A DNA stretch of 11,400 bases, taken from positions 1-11,400 of the forward strand of contig JAFADM010000409.1 in NCBI GenBank assembly GCA_023424865.1. The letters run 5' to 3'. The translations under genes and the position numbers were made by a program. A model generated the notes under the pieces. It was not told the origin of the DNA. It saw nothing but the letters and a program-made list of their open reading frames with translations, and ran no database searches. Source of the stretch: Bacillota bacterium (GTDB taxonomy: Bacteria > Bacillota_A > Clostridia > DSM-8532). The first letter of the stretch is position 1. Each line of letters starts with the position of its first letter. Of the stretch, positions 1 to 7,684 are shown piece by piece.

Positions 1-1214
1 AGCCGGAGAAGGAAAGCATCAACGGAAGAGAATTTCGTTCCTATTCGGAAGAGGATGTGAATACCCTTCGCCTTATTGCCGATTTAAGAAAGCTGGATTT
101 CAGCCTCGCTGAAATTACCGGCATGAGAGACAATCCCCAAAGCATTTCCGCCGTTTTAAAGGATTATTATAAAAAAGCCTCGGAGGATTTAAGCTTTAAA
201 ACCCGTATGATTAGCCGTCTTGAGAAAATGGATCCGGACAGCATTACGGGTATTGGGGATCTAGCCGACCGCTTTAAAGAGGAATCCGGAGACAGACCCC
301 TTCCCTTGCCGGACAGTGAGCCGGAATTTTTTAAGCTGGACGGCCTCACCCGGGAAGCCTTGACGGGAGAAGTGGAAAAATACCATGGACGCCTGTCCCG
401 GCGCTTTAAAAAGCGGGTTGGAGGAGTCATATCTTTGTTTGTGCTTTCCCAACTGCTTTTTCTTATGCTTATCTATGTCATTATGAAGCTAACCTATAAT
501 TTGGGGTACATTCCTGCCTGGGAGGATATGCTGGGCTGGCGGATCTTTATCCTTCCCTGTGCCTTTCTTTGTCTTGTCCTGGCAGTATGGGGGTTTATTA
601 AAGCCATAAGGCCCGTACAAAAGGAAGCAACGGAGCAAGAGGCTCAGAACAGACTAAAAAGGGCAGCCGCGGCTGTTTTGTCCCTCATTGTCCTCATTTC
701 AGCCGGTTTGGGTTTGGCATTCAAAACAGGGCAGCGCCTGGAAGACCTCAGGGCCGATACGGGCAGAAGGCTCTTAAACGAATGGTACGCTCTTTACCGG
801 ATGACGGAATTTGCAGAGGATTATCTGGAAACACCCCAGGATATGCGCGAAGGTGAGAGGTATACCCTTTACGTCAACCAAAGCTGTTATAATTTTGCTT
901 TTATGGGCTATGGTGATACCATTCGGACCAGGATGCATGATTTTCTGGTTTGGGCTTATGACCCACTGTTTAAAGAGCTTGTGAGCCTGGAGGGGGAGGA
1001 AGCCTCAATTGCGGCAGAAACCCTTTTTGCGCAAATGAACGGGGATTTAAAAGAGCTGTGCGGGGAATTTGTCACAACAGAGATGACGGATGCTGAGAGG
1101 GCCATATGGGTGCGTCACGACAGCGAACGGGCAGAGTCCTTTCGCCAGAGAGCCAATGCTCTTGGAGAAAAATATGTTAAAGAAGCGGAAGCCTATTTTT
1201 CCTCTCATAAGTAG
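1..1214 (+). CDS. Membrane-anchored MerR-family transcriptional regulator, 5'-truncated by window edge
   Basis: The open frame runs in from the left edge (first full codon at base 3) to the TAG stop at 1212-1214. It shows 403 residues and no start codon. The first visible residues carry the end of a MerR winged helix: R-S-Y-S-E-E-D-V, then LRLIADLRKLDFSLAEI, the usual 'Y-x-x-D-V-x-x-L-x-x-I-x-x-L-R-x-x-x-F-S-L-x-E-I' pattern. A GTG at 57 could be called as a start but lies inside this motif, so the recognition helix must lie upstream of the window. A helical stretch is followed by three hydrophobic segments at visible residues about 139-163, 181-202 and 221-240, then a polar domain of about 160 residues with two Cys (295 and 353). 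With the HTH inside the cell, three crossings would put this domain outside. Signal and target genes are unknown. It converges on the - strand operon and need not regulate it. Confidence 0.8.
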   Translation, partial: PEKESINGREFRSYSEEDVNTLRLIADLRKLDFSLAEITGMRDNPQSISAVLKDYYKKASEDLSFKTRMISRLEKMDPDSITGIGDLADRFKEESGDRPLPLPDSEPEFFKLDGLTREALTGEVEKYHGRLSRRFKKRVGGVISLFVLSQLLFLMLIYVIMKLTYNLGYIPAWEDMLGWRIFILPCAFLCLVLAVWGFIKAIRPVQKEATEQEAQNRLKRAAAAVLSLIVLISAGLGLAFKTGQRLEDLRADTGRRLLNEWYALYRMTEFAEDYLETPQDMREGERYTLYVNQSCYNFAFMGYGDTIRTRMHDFLVWAYDPLFKELVSLEGEEASIAAETLFAQMNGDLKELCGEFVTTEMTDAERAIWVRHDSERAESFRQRANALGEKYVKEAEAYFSSHK

Positions 1215-1272
1215 TTTTCAGTGCTGCTTAATTAAACCTTTACCTCTTTTGTGATCTTACGGGGAAGGATCA

Positions 1273-1306
1273 TTAAAAGCGGGCAGCCAACGCTGCCCGC
1301 TTTTAA
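1273..1306. terminator. Bidirectional rho-independent terminator
   Basis: A perfect 15-bp inverted repeat, TTAAAAGCGGGCAGC and its complement, surrounds a 4-base loop at 1288-1291. The stem has a GC-rich core, an A-run on its left edge and a T-run on its right edge, so either strand gives a hairpin followed by U residues. It sits in the 147-base gap between the converging stop codons at 1214 and 1362. It can therefore end both the regulator transcript and the long - strand operon. I see no gene in the rest of this gap. Confidence 0.9.
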
Positions 1307-1361
1307 ATTTAGGGTTTTAAGAGGAGAGAATACTGAAGGATTTAGAAAGGATACGTAAATA

Positions 1362-2498
1362 TCAGCCTTTGGGCCGACACGCTTTTGAAAAGCGCATCAG
1401 TGCTTCCACCGTGCTCTTTAGGTCCTGGGGGCTTCTGAGCCGTGCTTTTTCAAAATCCACTGCCACACGGTTAATGCTGAAAATAGCCGATACACCTCTT
1501 TCGTAAGCACCCTGTGCATCATCACCCACATCCCCGACAATGGCAATAACCGGAATACCCTGGGCTTTAGCTCTTTCCGCCACGCCGATAACCACTTTGC
1601 CCCGGAGGCTCTGGCCATCAATTTTGCCTTCTCCCGTAAAGATGAGATCGGCGTCTTTAATGAGCTCATCGAAGCCTACCGTATCAAGGACGGTCTGGAT
1701 GCCCGAGCGAAGGCTGCCGTTTAAAAAGGCGGCAACACCTGCTCCCATGCCTCCGGCAGCGCCGCTTCCGGGAAGCTGGGACACATCCTTTCCCAGGCTT
1801 TTGAGAATGACTCGCGCCAGATTTTTAAGTCCCTCGTCAAGAAATAGAATCTGTTCCTTATCCGCGCCCTTTTGGGGGCCAAAAACGAAGGCGGCTCCTG
1901 TTGGGCCATACAGAGGATTGTCTATGTCGCACATGGCGGTGACTTCCACATTGCGAAGAAGGCTTTCCGCCTGGGAGGCATCTATTGTATCAATGAGATG
2001 GAGAGTGCCGCCGGTGGGACGAAAGGCTTCCCCTGATGTCTTGTAGAACCTTACGCCCAGTGCATGGGCCATTCCCGTGCCGCCGTCGTTGGTGCAGCTG
2101 CCGCCCAATCCCAGTATGATTTTCCGGCAGCCGTCCTGAACAGCTTTTTTAATGACAAGCCCAACGCCGCTGGTGGTGGTTAACCCAGGGTTTTTTCTGT
2201 CCTCCACCTGGGGAAGGCCTGCGCACATGGCCATCTCCACAATGGCGGTATCCCCTGTTCGCCCGTAGCTCACGGTAATGGGCTCATCATAGGGGCCGGT
2301 GGCCTCTGCCGGTATTTTTTCGGCGCTCAGGGCTTGAATAAAGCATTCCACCGTACCCTCCCCGCCGTCGGCAACCGGGACGAGAAGATTTTGGCACTGA
2401 GGGTAAAAGGAAAGAATTGTCTCATCTATAATACGGCAAATGGCAATGGAATCCATGGAGCCTTTAAAGGAATCGGGAATGATAACGCATTTTTTCAT
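1362..2498 (-). CDS. garK: Glycerate 2-kinase (GarK/GlxK family)
   Basis: This cytoplasmic enzyme phosphorylates D-glycerate with ATP; the GarK/GlxK family gives 2-phosphoglycerate, which enters lower glycolysis. At 378 residues it matches the usual family length of about 380. Family motifs are intact: IIPDSFKGS at 6-14, PVADGGEGTVE at 41-51, GLGGSCTNDGGTG at 130-142, CDIDNPLYGPTGA at 190-202, PGSGAAGGMGAG at 243-254 and TGEGKIDGQSLRGK at 288-301. The ATG at 2498 is preceded by an AGGAGAG ribosome binding site. It is the last gene of the operon, 52 bases after garR, whose product is its substrate. The bidirectional hairpin at 1273-1306 follows its stop. The family is certain; the choice between the garK and glxK names is not meaningful from sequence alone. 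Confidence 0.93.
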   Translation of the reverse strand: MKKCVIIPDSFKGSMDSIAICRIIDETILSFYPQCQNLLVPVADGGEGTVECFIQALSAEKIPAEATGPYDEPITVSYGRTGDTAIVEMAMCAGLPQVEDRKNPGLTTTSGVGLVIKKAVQDGCRKIILGLGGSCTNDGGTGMAHALGVRFYKTSGEAFRPTGGTLHLIDTIDASQAESLLRNVEVTAMCDIDNPLYGPTGAAFVFGPQKGADKEQILFLDEGLKNLARVILKSLGKDVSQLPGSGAAGGMGAGVAAFLNGSLRSGIQTVLDTVGFDELIKDADLIFTGEGKIDGQSLRGKVVIGVAERAKAQGIPVIAIVGDVGDDAQGAYERGVSAIFSINRVAVDFEKARLRSPQDLKSTVEALMRFSKACRPKG

Positions 2499-2550
2499 AG
2501 AAACTCTCCTTTTCTCTCTACGGCAGAAAACTTAGTTGATTTAAAATTTT

Positions 2551-3426
2551 TTAGTCGGGAGAAACCAGCTTTTCATAGTATTTGTACAGCGCGCTGTGAT
2601 CCTCCTGGCCGCACCCGGAAGCCTTAAGAACCTGAAGCATTTCCATCACGGAGGCGGTAAGAGGCAGGGGGGAGCCAACCTCATGGCCTGTAATCAGGGC
2701 GTTGTTCAGATCCTTTATATGGAGATCAATTTTAAAGCCAGGCTTGAAATTGTTCTCCAGAATCATGGGGGCTTTGGCGTTTAAAACTGTACTTCCGGCA
2801 AGTCCGCCCTTTATGGCGTCAAAAACCAGGGCAGGATCTACGCCGGCCTTTTCTGCTAGCATAAACGCTTCGGATACGGCGGCAATATTAAGGGCTACAA
2901 TAATCTGGTTGGCAAGCTTGGTTGTATTGCCGGCACCTATGGCGCCGCAGTACACGGCAGAGCCGCCCATCTTCAAAAGCAGATCCTTTACCGATTCAAA
3001 GACCTCTTTTTCACCGCCCACCATAATGGAAAGGGTGCCGTCGATGGCTTTGGGCTCGCCGCCGCTTACCGGTGCGTCCAGCATGCGGACCTTTTTTGCC
3101 CTGCATGCTTCGTAAACTTCCTTGGAGGCCAGTGGGGCAATGGAGCTCATATCAATGAGCACGGAGCCTTCCGCCGCACCGTCCAGAACACCTCCCACGC
3201 CGCAGACAGCGGTTCTGACATGGGGGGAATTGGGAAGCATGGTAATAATTATAGGGTTATTCCTTGCCGCTTCGCCTGCGCTTGGAGCGGATTTCGCTCC
3301 CAACACCTCAAGCTCGGCTATGCGGGTCTTGTCAATGTCGTAGACGGTTAAGCTGTAACCGGCCTTTATAAGGTTTTTGGCCATGGGAAGTCCCATGATG
3401 CCAAGTCCGATAAATGCAATTTTCAT
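2551..3426 (-). CDS. garR: 2-hydroxy-3-oxopropionate (tartronate semialdehyde) reductase
   Basis: This beta-hydroxyacid dehydrogenase reduces tartronate semialdehyde to D-glycerate. It has 291 residues, typical of GarR/GlxR. The N-terminal Rossmann motif GLGIMG is at 7-12, and an Asp after the second strand (VYD, residue 30) suggests NAD(H). The substrate loop DAPVSGGEPKA is at 117-127, and the catalytic Lys is K170 in GNTTKLANQ. The C-terminal half (ALNIAAVSEA, GGLAGSTVLNAKAP, FKPGFKIDLHIKDL, DHSAL-YYEKL) closely follows E. coli GarR as I recall it, which supports the specific name over generic 3-hydroxyisobutyrate dehydrogenase. The frame extends to a TTG at 3456, but the ribosome binding site GGGAG lies inside that extension. 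Tandem ATGs at 3429 and 3426 follow it by 4 and 7 bases, and 3426 has the better spacing. The neighbouring kinase gene consumes its product. Confidence 0.92.
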   Translation of the reverse strand: MKIAFIGLGIMGLPMAKNLIKAGYSLTVYDIDKTRIAELEVLGAKSAPSAGEAARNNPIIITMLPNSPHVRTAVCGVGGVLDGAAEGSVLIDMSSIAPLASKEVYEACRAKKVRMLDAPVSGGEPKAIDGTLSIMVGGEKEVFESVKDLLLKMGGSAVYCGAIGAGNTTKLANQIIVALNIAAVSEAFMLAEKAGVDPALVFDAIKGGLAGSTVLNAKAPMILENNFKPGFKIDLHIKDLNNALITGHEVGSPLPLTASVMEMLQVLKASGCGQEDHSALYKYYEKLVSPD

Positions 3427-3433
3427 CATTATA

Positions 3434-3440
3434 CTCCCTT
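3434..3440 (-). promoter_or_regulatory. Ribosome binding site setting the garR start
   Basis: On the - strand the sequence AAGGGAG ends 7 bases before the ATG at 3426 and 4 bases before the ATG at 3429. It rules against the longer TTG-initiated frame from 3456, which would read through this site as coding sequence. Confidence 0.7.
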
Positions 3441-3471
3441 CGTAAAAGCTTGCCAATAGGGGAGCCTGCCC

Positions 3472-4467
3472 TTAAAGGGAAGGCTTGCCATGGGTATAGA
3501 CATCACGCAGGGTAATTTGGTTTCTTAAAGGCTTGTTTTCCCTGTACCTGCGGATATTGTCCGAGATGATTTCAAAGGAACGGCCCCAGCGATCCGGTAC
3601 GGTAGGGGTGTTATGGGGGGTAAGGATAACATTTTTTGTATCCCAGAGCTTGCTTTGCTTGGGCAGGGGCTCGATTTCAGTGGTATCCAGGCCCGCTCCG
3701 GCAATAACGTCCTTTTCAAGGGCTTCGATAAGAGCTTTTTCGTCAATGACGCTGCCGCGGCACATATTGATGATATAGGCCGATTTTTTCATGGTCTGAA
3801 GCTCTTTTTCACCGATGAGGTGGTAGGTCTCGTCACTGAGCTGGGTGGTAAGAATGAGATAATCGGATTCCTTGAGAAGGGCTTCGTTGGAATCCCCGTT
3901 ATCCTTTGAATACTGAACATCCACATTTTCAACAGGCTCGGAGGAGCGCCTGTAGCCCAAAACCTTCATATCAAAGGCCTTAAGGCGTTTGGCAAGCTCT
4001 TTTCCGGTATGGCCCAGGCCGATAATGCCTGCGGTTTTGCCGATAAGGCCTCTGCGGTCGTTGTAGCCGGGAAGTCCGCCCCAGACATGAGCCTTTTGAA
4101 GGTCGTGAAGCGCGTGCATGTCATAGGTCAGGGAGAGCATGAATAAAATGGCATGCTCGGCCAGGGTAGGGGCGGAGCGTCCTGCGGAGCCGGTAACGGC
4201 AATGCCTCTCTCAAAGATCTCTTTTTTGGCTGAATGGGTGAGGCCGGAATGGTCGCAGTGAATCCATTTGAGATTTTTCCCGGTAAGAATTTGCTCCGTA
4301 ATGTCACCGCTTAAAAGAGCAATATCGGCTGTTTCAAGGGCCTTGCCGATGGCCGCGGTGTCGTTGGAGGACACCACGTGAACCTGGGAGGGCTTCAGCA
4401 CCTCTACCATATTTTCCAAATAGTTCTGAGGAAAGGGAACGGTAAGTAAAACGCTTTTTATATCCAT
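3472..4467 (-). CDS. D-isomer-specific 2-hydroxyacid dehydrogenase, probable glyoxylate/hydroxypyruvate reductase
   Basis: A 331-residue member of the D-2-hydroxyacid dehydrogenase family (formate/phosphoglycerate dehydrogenase fold). The nucleotide-binding motif GLGHTG is at 150-155. The second strand ends in G-Y-R-R-S (171-175) with no acidic residue, a pattern usually linked to NADPH rather than NADH. The catalytic Arg-Glu-His set is visible: R237 in MCRGSVID, E266 in the I-E-P-L-P segment and H285 in TPHNT. The substrate-side motif with SAPTLAEHAI is at 98-107. A ribosome binding site AAAGGAT precedes the ATG. The gene is 54 bases after the GH31 gene and 45 bases before the garR start. 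Beside garR and a glycerate kinase, reduction of hydroxypyruvate (or glyoxylate) is the most natural role, but this family covers many 2-oxoacids and the substrate is inferred from context. Confidence 0.85.
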   Translation of the reverse strand: MDIKSVLLTVPFPQNYLENMVEVLKPSQVHVVSSNDTAAIGKALETADIALLSGDITEQILTGKNLKWIHCDHSGLTHSAKKEIFERGIAVTGSAGRSAPTLAEHAILFMLSLTYDMHALHDLQKAHVWGGLPGYNDRRGLIGKTAGIIGLGHTGKELAKRLKAFDMKVLGYRRSSEPVENVDVQYSKDNGDSNEALLKESDYLILTTQLSDETYHLIGEKELQTMKKSAYIINMCRGSVIDEKALIEALEKDVIAGAGLDTTEIEPLPKQSKLWDTKNVILTPHNTPTVPDRWGRSFEIISDNIRRYRENKPLRNQITLRDVYTHGKPSL

Positions 4468-4521
4468 AGCATATCCTTTCTGGTTTTAAGCCGGAGGCTT
4501 AAGTGTTATGCCCTTATGTCT

Positions 4522-7500
4522 TTACAGGGTGTAAAGAAGGGAGTTGGTCTCGCTGCCGTCGGTGTTCAGAATTTTAAGGCTGAAGCCGATTTCTCTGCCG
4601 CTCATCTGCTTGGAGTAATCCACTGTGCACTTGATGACAACATCGTTATACCCCTTTTTCAGGCGGAAGGTTTCAATGGGTATCTGCTTAGGCTCCATTC
4701 CAACCTTTTCATATATCTTTTCAAAATTGACAAAGAGTGCAAAGGAGCGCTCTGCCGCAAATTCGAAACGGAATTCACCGTCTGCGGGGCTGAAAATGCG
4801 GAAGTGGGCATAGCCCGCACCCTTGCCGTTTTTCATGGAAACCATGCTCATGGGCCTTAAATCCATGTAGCCCCAGCAATTGGCGGTTACATGACGGTTC
4901 CAGCTGATGACATCGTTTCCGGCTCCTGCGGATGAATCCTCGGAGCTTAACTCGCCGTCATCCCTTCCGTCAACAGACAGGGTGTCGGTGGCTTTTCTGA
5001 CATAGCCGGGAAGAAGAACGCCGGATTCAATTTTCTTCATAATGGCCACATCACCCTTGTTTTCTTCATCGAAGAAGCCGATGATGGAGGCTCTGTCCAG
5101 ATAACCTGTTCCCCAGGTTATATCCCTGGTAAAGGTTTCGGTTTTTCCGCCCGCCTTAACAGTAAGCCTGAAGGTTGCCTCATGCTTCAGGGGCTGAATG
5201 TCCCGTATGGGGGTGAATTCATACTTAAGGGTGATGACGCCGCGGCGGGTCAGGCTGCTCTTGTTAAGGGGTGTTTTTCTGAAATAGCAGGGCCCATCGG
5301 TAAGCCTGAAGCCTGAGGGAACGTCCACCTCGTAATCGACAACCGCTTCCGTATCCTTGGTATCCCAGGTAATATGAACACGGGCCACGCCGTCAATGGT
5401 GAGGTCGCTGTCAAAGGTAAGCTCAAAGGGATTCTCCTGAAGCGCTGCCTTATGGAGAACAAGCTCATAGCTTCTGCTCGCGGGTACAAGGGAGGCATCG
5501 CCCTCGGCGGTTTTAGCGGTAAGGCTTTTGCCGTCAAAGGTGAGGAGGGTCTTTACATACCCGCCGTTTTCGTAATTATAGGAAATGCCGTCATCCTCGT
5601 ACAGAGTGAAGGCAGCGGGGGCTTCTCCGTAAACATGGACATAGACCTTATCCATGGCCTTCTCTCCGATAAAGGATACGGGTTCGCTCATGGGCAGAAG
5701 GGTCCCTTCCTTTACGTAAAGAGGAATACGGTTTAGGGGTGCGGCTGCGGTAATGGTCCGGCCGCCGGTGAGCCTTTCATTAGTCCAGAAATCGTACCAC
5801 ACGCCTTCCGGCAGGTAAACCTCACGGGAGCGGGCATCCCTGTCGAGTATGGGAGCCACAAGAAGAGCAGGACCGAACATGTACTCGTATTTTTGCTCGC
5901 AGGCTATTGGATCTGTGGGGTAATCCAGGAACAAGCCGCGCATCATGGGCTTGCCGGTTTCGGTGATAGCTCTGGCGCAGGTGTAAATATAGGGCATGAG
6001 GCTGTAGCGCAGGCGGATGTAGTCGGCAATAATGGCGTTGGCTTCCTCGCCGTGGGACCAGGCCTCGTTCTCAGGACGGGTGCCATGGGTACGGAACAGC
6101 GGGCAGAAGACACCCCATTGCATCCATCTTACCATAAGCTCGGGGCTGAAGCGGTTATCGGTGGCAAAGCCGCCGATGTCGGTGCACCAGTAAGGAAGAC
6201 CGGACATGGTAACGCCAAGGCCTGCGGGAACCTGATCCTTCAAAATCTCCCAGGAGGAGTCCACATCATTGGACCAGAGGGCTGCGCCATAGCGCTGGAT
6301 ACCGGCATAGGAGGTACGGGAAAGGGAGAAAATACGGGTTTTCAGATCCCTGCGGTGTCCGTCATAGAGACTTTTTGCCCAGAAGGAGGAATAAAGGTTG
6401 TGGACATGCTCCCGGCTTCCCAGGTGGCAGGTTGTGCCCTGGGGATGGTCGCGGGGCTCGCCCATGTCGATCCAGTAGGCATCAATGCCCTGCTTCACAA
6501 GCTTTAAGGTTTGCTGCCACCACTCTTCCCGGGCTTCGGGATTGGAATGATCGTAAATGGGAAGGGTATTGGCAGGTGTATTCATTAAAAAACCCTTTTC
6601 ACGGAACTGGCCCACCTTAAGGCTGTCCTCGTAAATAAAGGGGTGATAGGCCTGCATGATATGAAAGCCGAGATCATGGAGCTCCTTAAGCATTTCCTCA
6701 GGATTTTTCCAGTTCTTTTCATCCCATTCCATATCGCCGAACTGATTGAACCACAGCCAGTCCAGAACCAGCGTGTCGCAGGGGATACCTTTTTCACGGT
6801 AGTCTCTGGCAAGCTTCAAGAATTCCTCGCTGCTCCGGTACCTGTTTTTGCTCTGCATATAGCCGAAGGCCCATTTGGGGGGCATGGGAGCGGCACCTGT
6901 CAGCTGGGTATAACCGCGGATGGCCTCGTCGCAGCTTCTCATGACAAGAAAAACGTCCATACGGTCGTTTTCCAGTATAAGGGCCAGATCCGTGGGGTCC
7001 TCCTCGCCGGAATTAACACCCCAGTCCCAGGGTCCCTTGGAGCGTTCAATACTGTGAGCCGGAGGGGGATTGGATACCTTTGCGGCGCCTACGGCAAAGC
7101 GGGAAGGCCAGCCGTTGTTTAAAAGAAGGCCGTAGCCTGAGGTTGAAAGATAGAAGGGCAGGGCGGCATTGGCGCAGACATGAAGTCCGCCCCATTCATT
7201 CCACATGCGGCGTTCGTGATCACGCTGGTTCACAAGGCCCATGGGATCCTGTCCCAGACCGAATATTTTCTCTTCGGGGGTAAGCGCCAGACGAAGAACG
7301 GTTCTGTCCTCCTCGGCATCACCGAAGGCGGAGGTTTTGGTCTTTACAATAAGACGGCCGTCCAGGGTTCTGGCTTCCAGTGTAAAGGGCTTAAAGCCGA
7401 TTAGCAGAACGAAGGTGCCGGTGTCCACCTTAAGGCCTTTGGTTTCCTCTGTTACCCGGAAGCAGTCCGCGGCACTGGTGTGTTCCACCACCATTTTATC

Positions 7501-7650
7501 CGGGTCCTCAATAAGGGTTTCGCCCTTATTGAATCTGAGCCTCAGGATATCCTTTTCTGTAAAGGAAAGCCCAATGACTGCCTTTTTTCCACAGCTCAAA
7601 ACAAGCTCATTCTCTTTCCGGCTCCAGCCGGTAATGGTATTGAGTCTCAT
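4522..7650 (-). CDS. Intracellular GH31 alpha-glycosidase with a long C-terminal extension
   Basis: A retaining alpha-glycosidase of family GH31 (alpha-glucosidases, alpha-xylosidases and relatives), 1042 residues. The order is an N-terminal mutarotase-like beta domain (about 1-235), the catalytic barrel (about 255-585), proximal beta domains with a DUF5110-like part (about 590-735), and about 300 further residues. The nucleophile is D395 in WIDMGEP, the likely acid/base is D462 in WSNDVDSSW, PYWCTDIGGF surrounds D491, and H522 is in LFRTHG. There is no signal peptide, so it acts in the cytoplasm on imported substrate. The extension (740-1042) is predicted beta-rich; residues 955-1005 resemble a PA14-like or lectin-like sandwich. 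Two adjacent ATGs occur at 7653 and 7650, and the GAGGAG site favours 7650 (6-base spacing against 3). Whether the substrate is a glucoside, xyloside or other alpha-glycoside cannot be read from the sequence. Confidence 0.92.
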   Translation of the reverse strand: MRLNTITGWSRKENELVLSCGKKAVIGLSFTEKDILRLRFNKGETLIEDPDKMVVEHTSAADCFRVTEETKGLKVDTGTFVLLIGFKPFTLEARTLDGRLIVKTKTSAFGDAEEDRTVLRLALTPEEKIFGLGQDPMGLVNQRDHERRMWNEWGGLHVCANAALPFYLSTSGYGLLLNNGWPSRFAVGAAKVSNPPPAHSIERSKGPWDWGVNSGEEDPTDLALILENDRMDVFLVMRSCDEAIRGYTQLTGAAPMPPKWAFGYMQSKNRYRSSEEFLKLARDYREKGIPCDTLVLDWLWFNQFGDMEWDEKNWKNPEEMLKELHDLGFHIMQAYHPFIYEDSLKVGQFREKGFLMNTPANTLPIYDHSNPEAREEWWQQTLKLVKQGIDAYWIDMGEPRDHPQGTTCHLGSREHVHNLYSSFWAKSLYDGHRRDLKTRIFSLSRTSYAGIQRYGAALWSNDVDSSWEILKDQVPAGLGVTMSGLPYWCTDIGGFATDNRFSPELMVRWMQWGVFCPLFRTHGTRPENEAWSHGEEANAIIADYIRLRYSLMPYIYTCARAITETGKPMMRGLFLDYPTDPIACEQKYEYMFGPALLVAPILDRDARSREVYLPEGVWYDFWTNERLTGGRTITAAAPLNRIPLYVKEGTLLPMSEPVSFIGEKAMDKVYVHVYGEAPAAFTLYEDDGISYNYENGGYVKTLLTFDGKSLTAKTAEGDASLVPASRSYELVLHKAALQENPFELTFDSDLTIDGVARVHITWDTKDTEAVVDYEVDVPSGFRLTDGPCYFRKTPLNKSSLTRRGVITLKYEFTPIRDIQPLKHEATFRLTVKAGGKTETFTRDITWGTGYLDRASIIGFFDEENKGDVAIMKKIESGVLLPGYVRKATDTLSVDGRDDGELSSEDSSAGAGNDVISWNRHVTANCWGYMDLRPMSMVSMKNGKGAGYAHFRIFSPADGEFRFEFAAERSFALFVNFEKIYEKVGMEPKQIPIETFRLKKGYNDVVIKCTVDYSKQMSGREIGFSLKILNTDGSETNSLLYTL

Positions 7651-7655
7651 CATTT

Positions 7656-7662
7656 GCTCCTC
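7656..7662 (-). promoter_or_regulatory. Ribosome binding site of the GH31 gene
   Basis: GAGGAGC on the - strand precedes two adjacent ATG codons. The AGGAG core is 3 bases from the first (7653) and 6 bases from the second (7650), so the second is the likelier start. Confidence 0.65.
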
Positions 7663-7684
7663 GCTTTAATTTATTTATAGGGAA

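Noticed and set aside
57..1214. The regulator starting at the GTG at 57 as a complete 385-residue protein.
   Set aside because: The same frame is open to the window edge, and the residues before 57 (R-S-Y-S-E-E-D) belong to the MerR motif. The gene is cut by the window, not complete.
1540..2046. A 168-codon open frame on the + strand antisense to glycerate kinase.
   Set aside because: Its composition is rich in Pro, Ser and Arg, as expected from the complement of a real gene, and it lies opposite highly conserved kinase motifs.
3427..3456. A longer garR product starting at TTG 3456.
   Set aside because: The extra residues do not belong to the Rossmann fold, and the ribosome binding site lies within them. 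ATG at 3426 (or 3429) is better supported.
4486..4502. A small inverted repeat (TTAAGCC, 3-base loop) between the GH31 and dehydrogenase genes.
   Set aside because: A 7-bp stem with no U-tract in the operon direction is within what chance gives. There is no support for a terminator or operator.
5893..6507. A 204-codon open frame on the + strand inside the GH31 gene.
   Set aside because: It is antisense to the conserved GH31 catalytic core and has no recognisable domain. It is best explained as a codon-bias shadow.
2551..7650. A sulfoquinovose pathway (GH31 sulfoquinovosidase plus a YihU-like sulfolactaldehyde reductase).
   Set aside because: The reductase follows GarR closely through its C-terminal half, glycerate kinase is adjacent, and no sulfoglycolytic aldolase, isomerase or kinase is present. 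The GH31 nucleophile segment W-I-D-M-G-E-P also differs from the sulfoquinovosidase form as I remember it.
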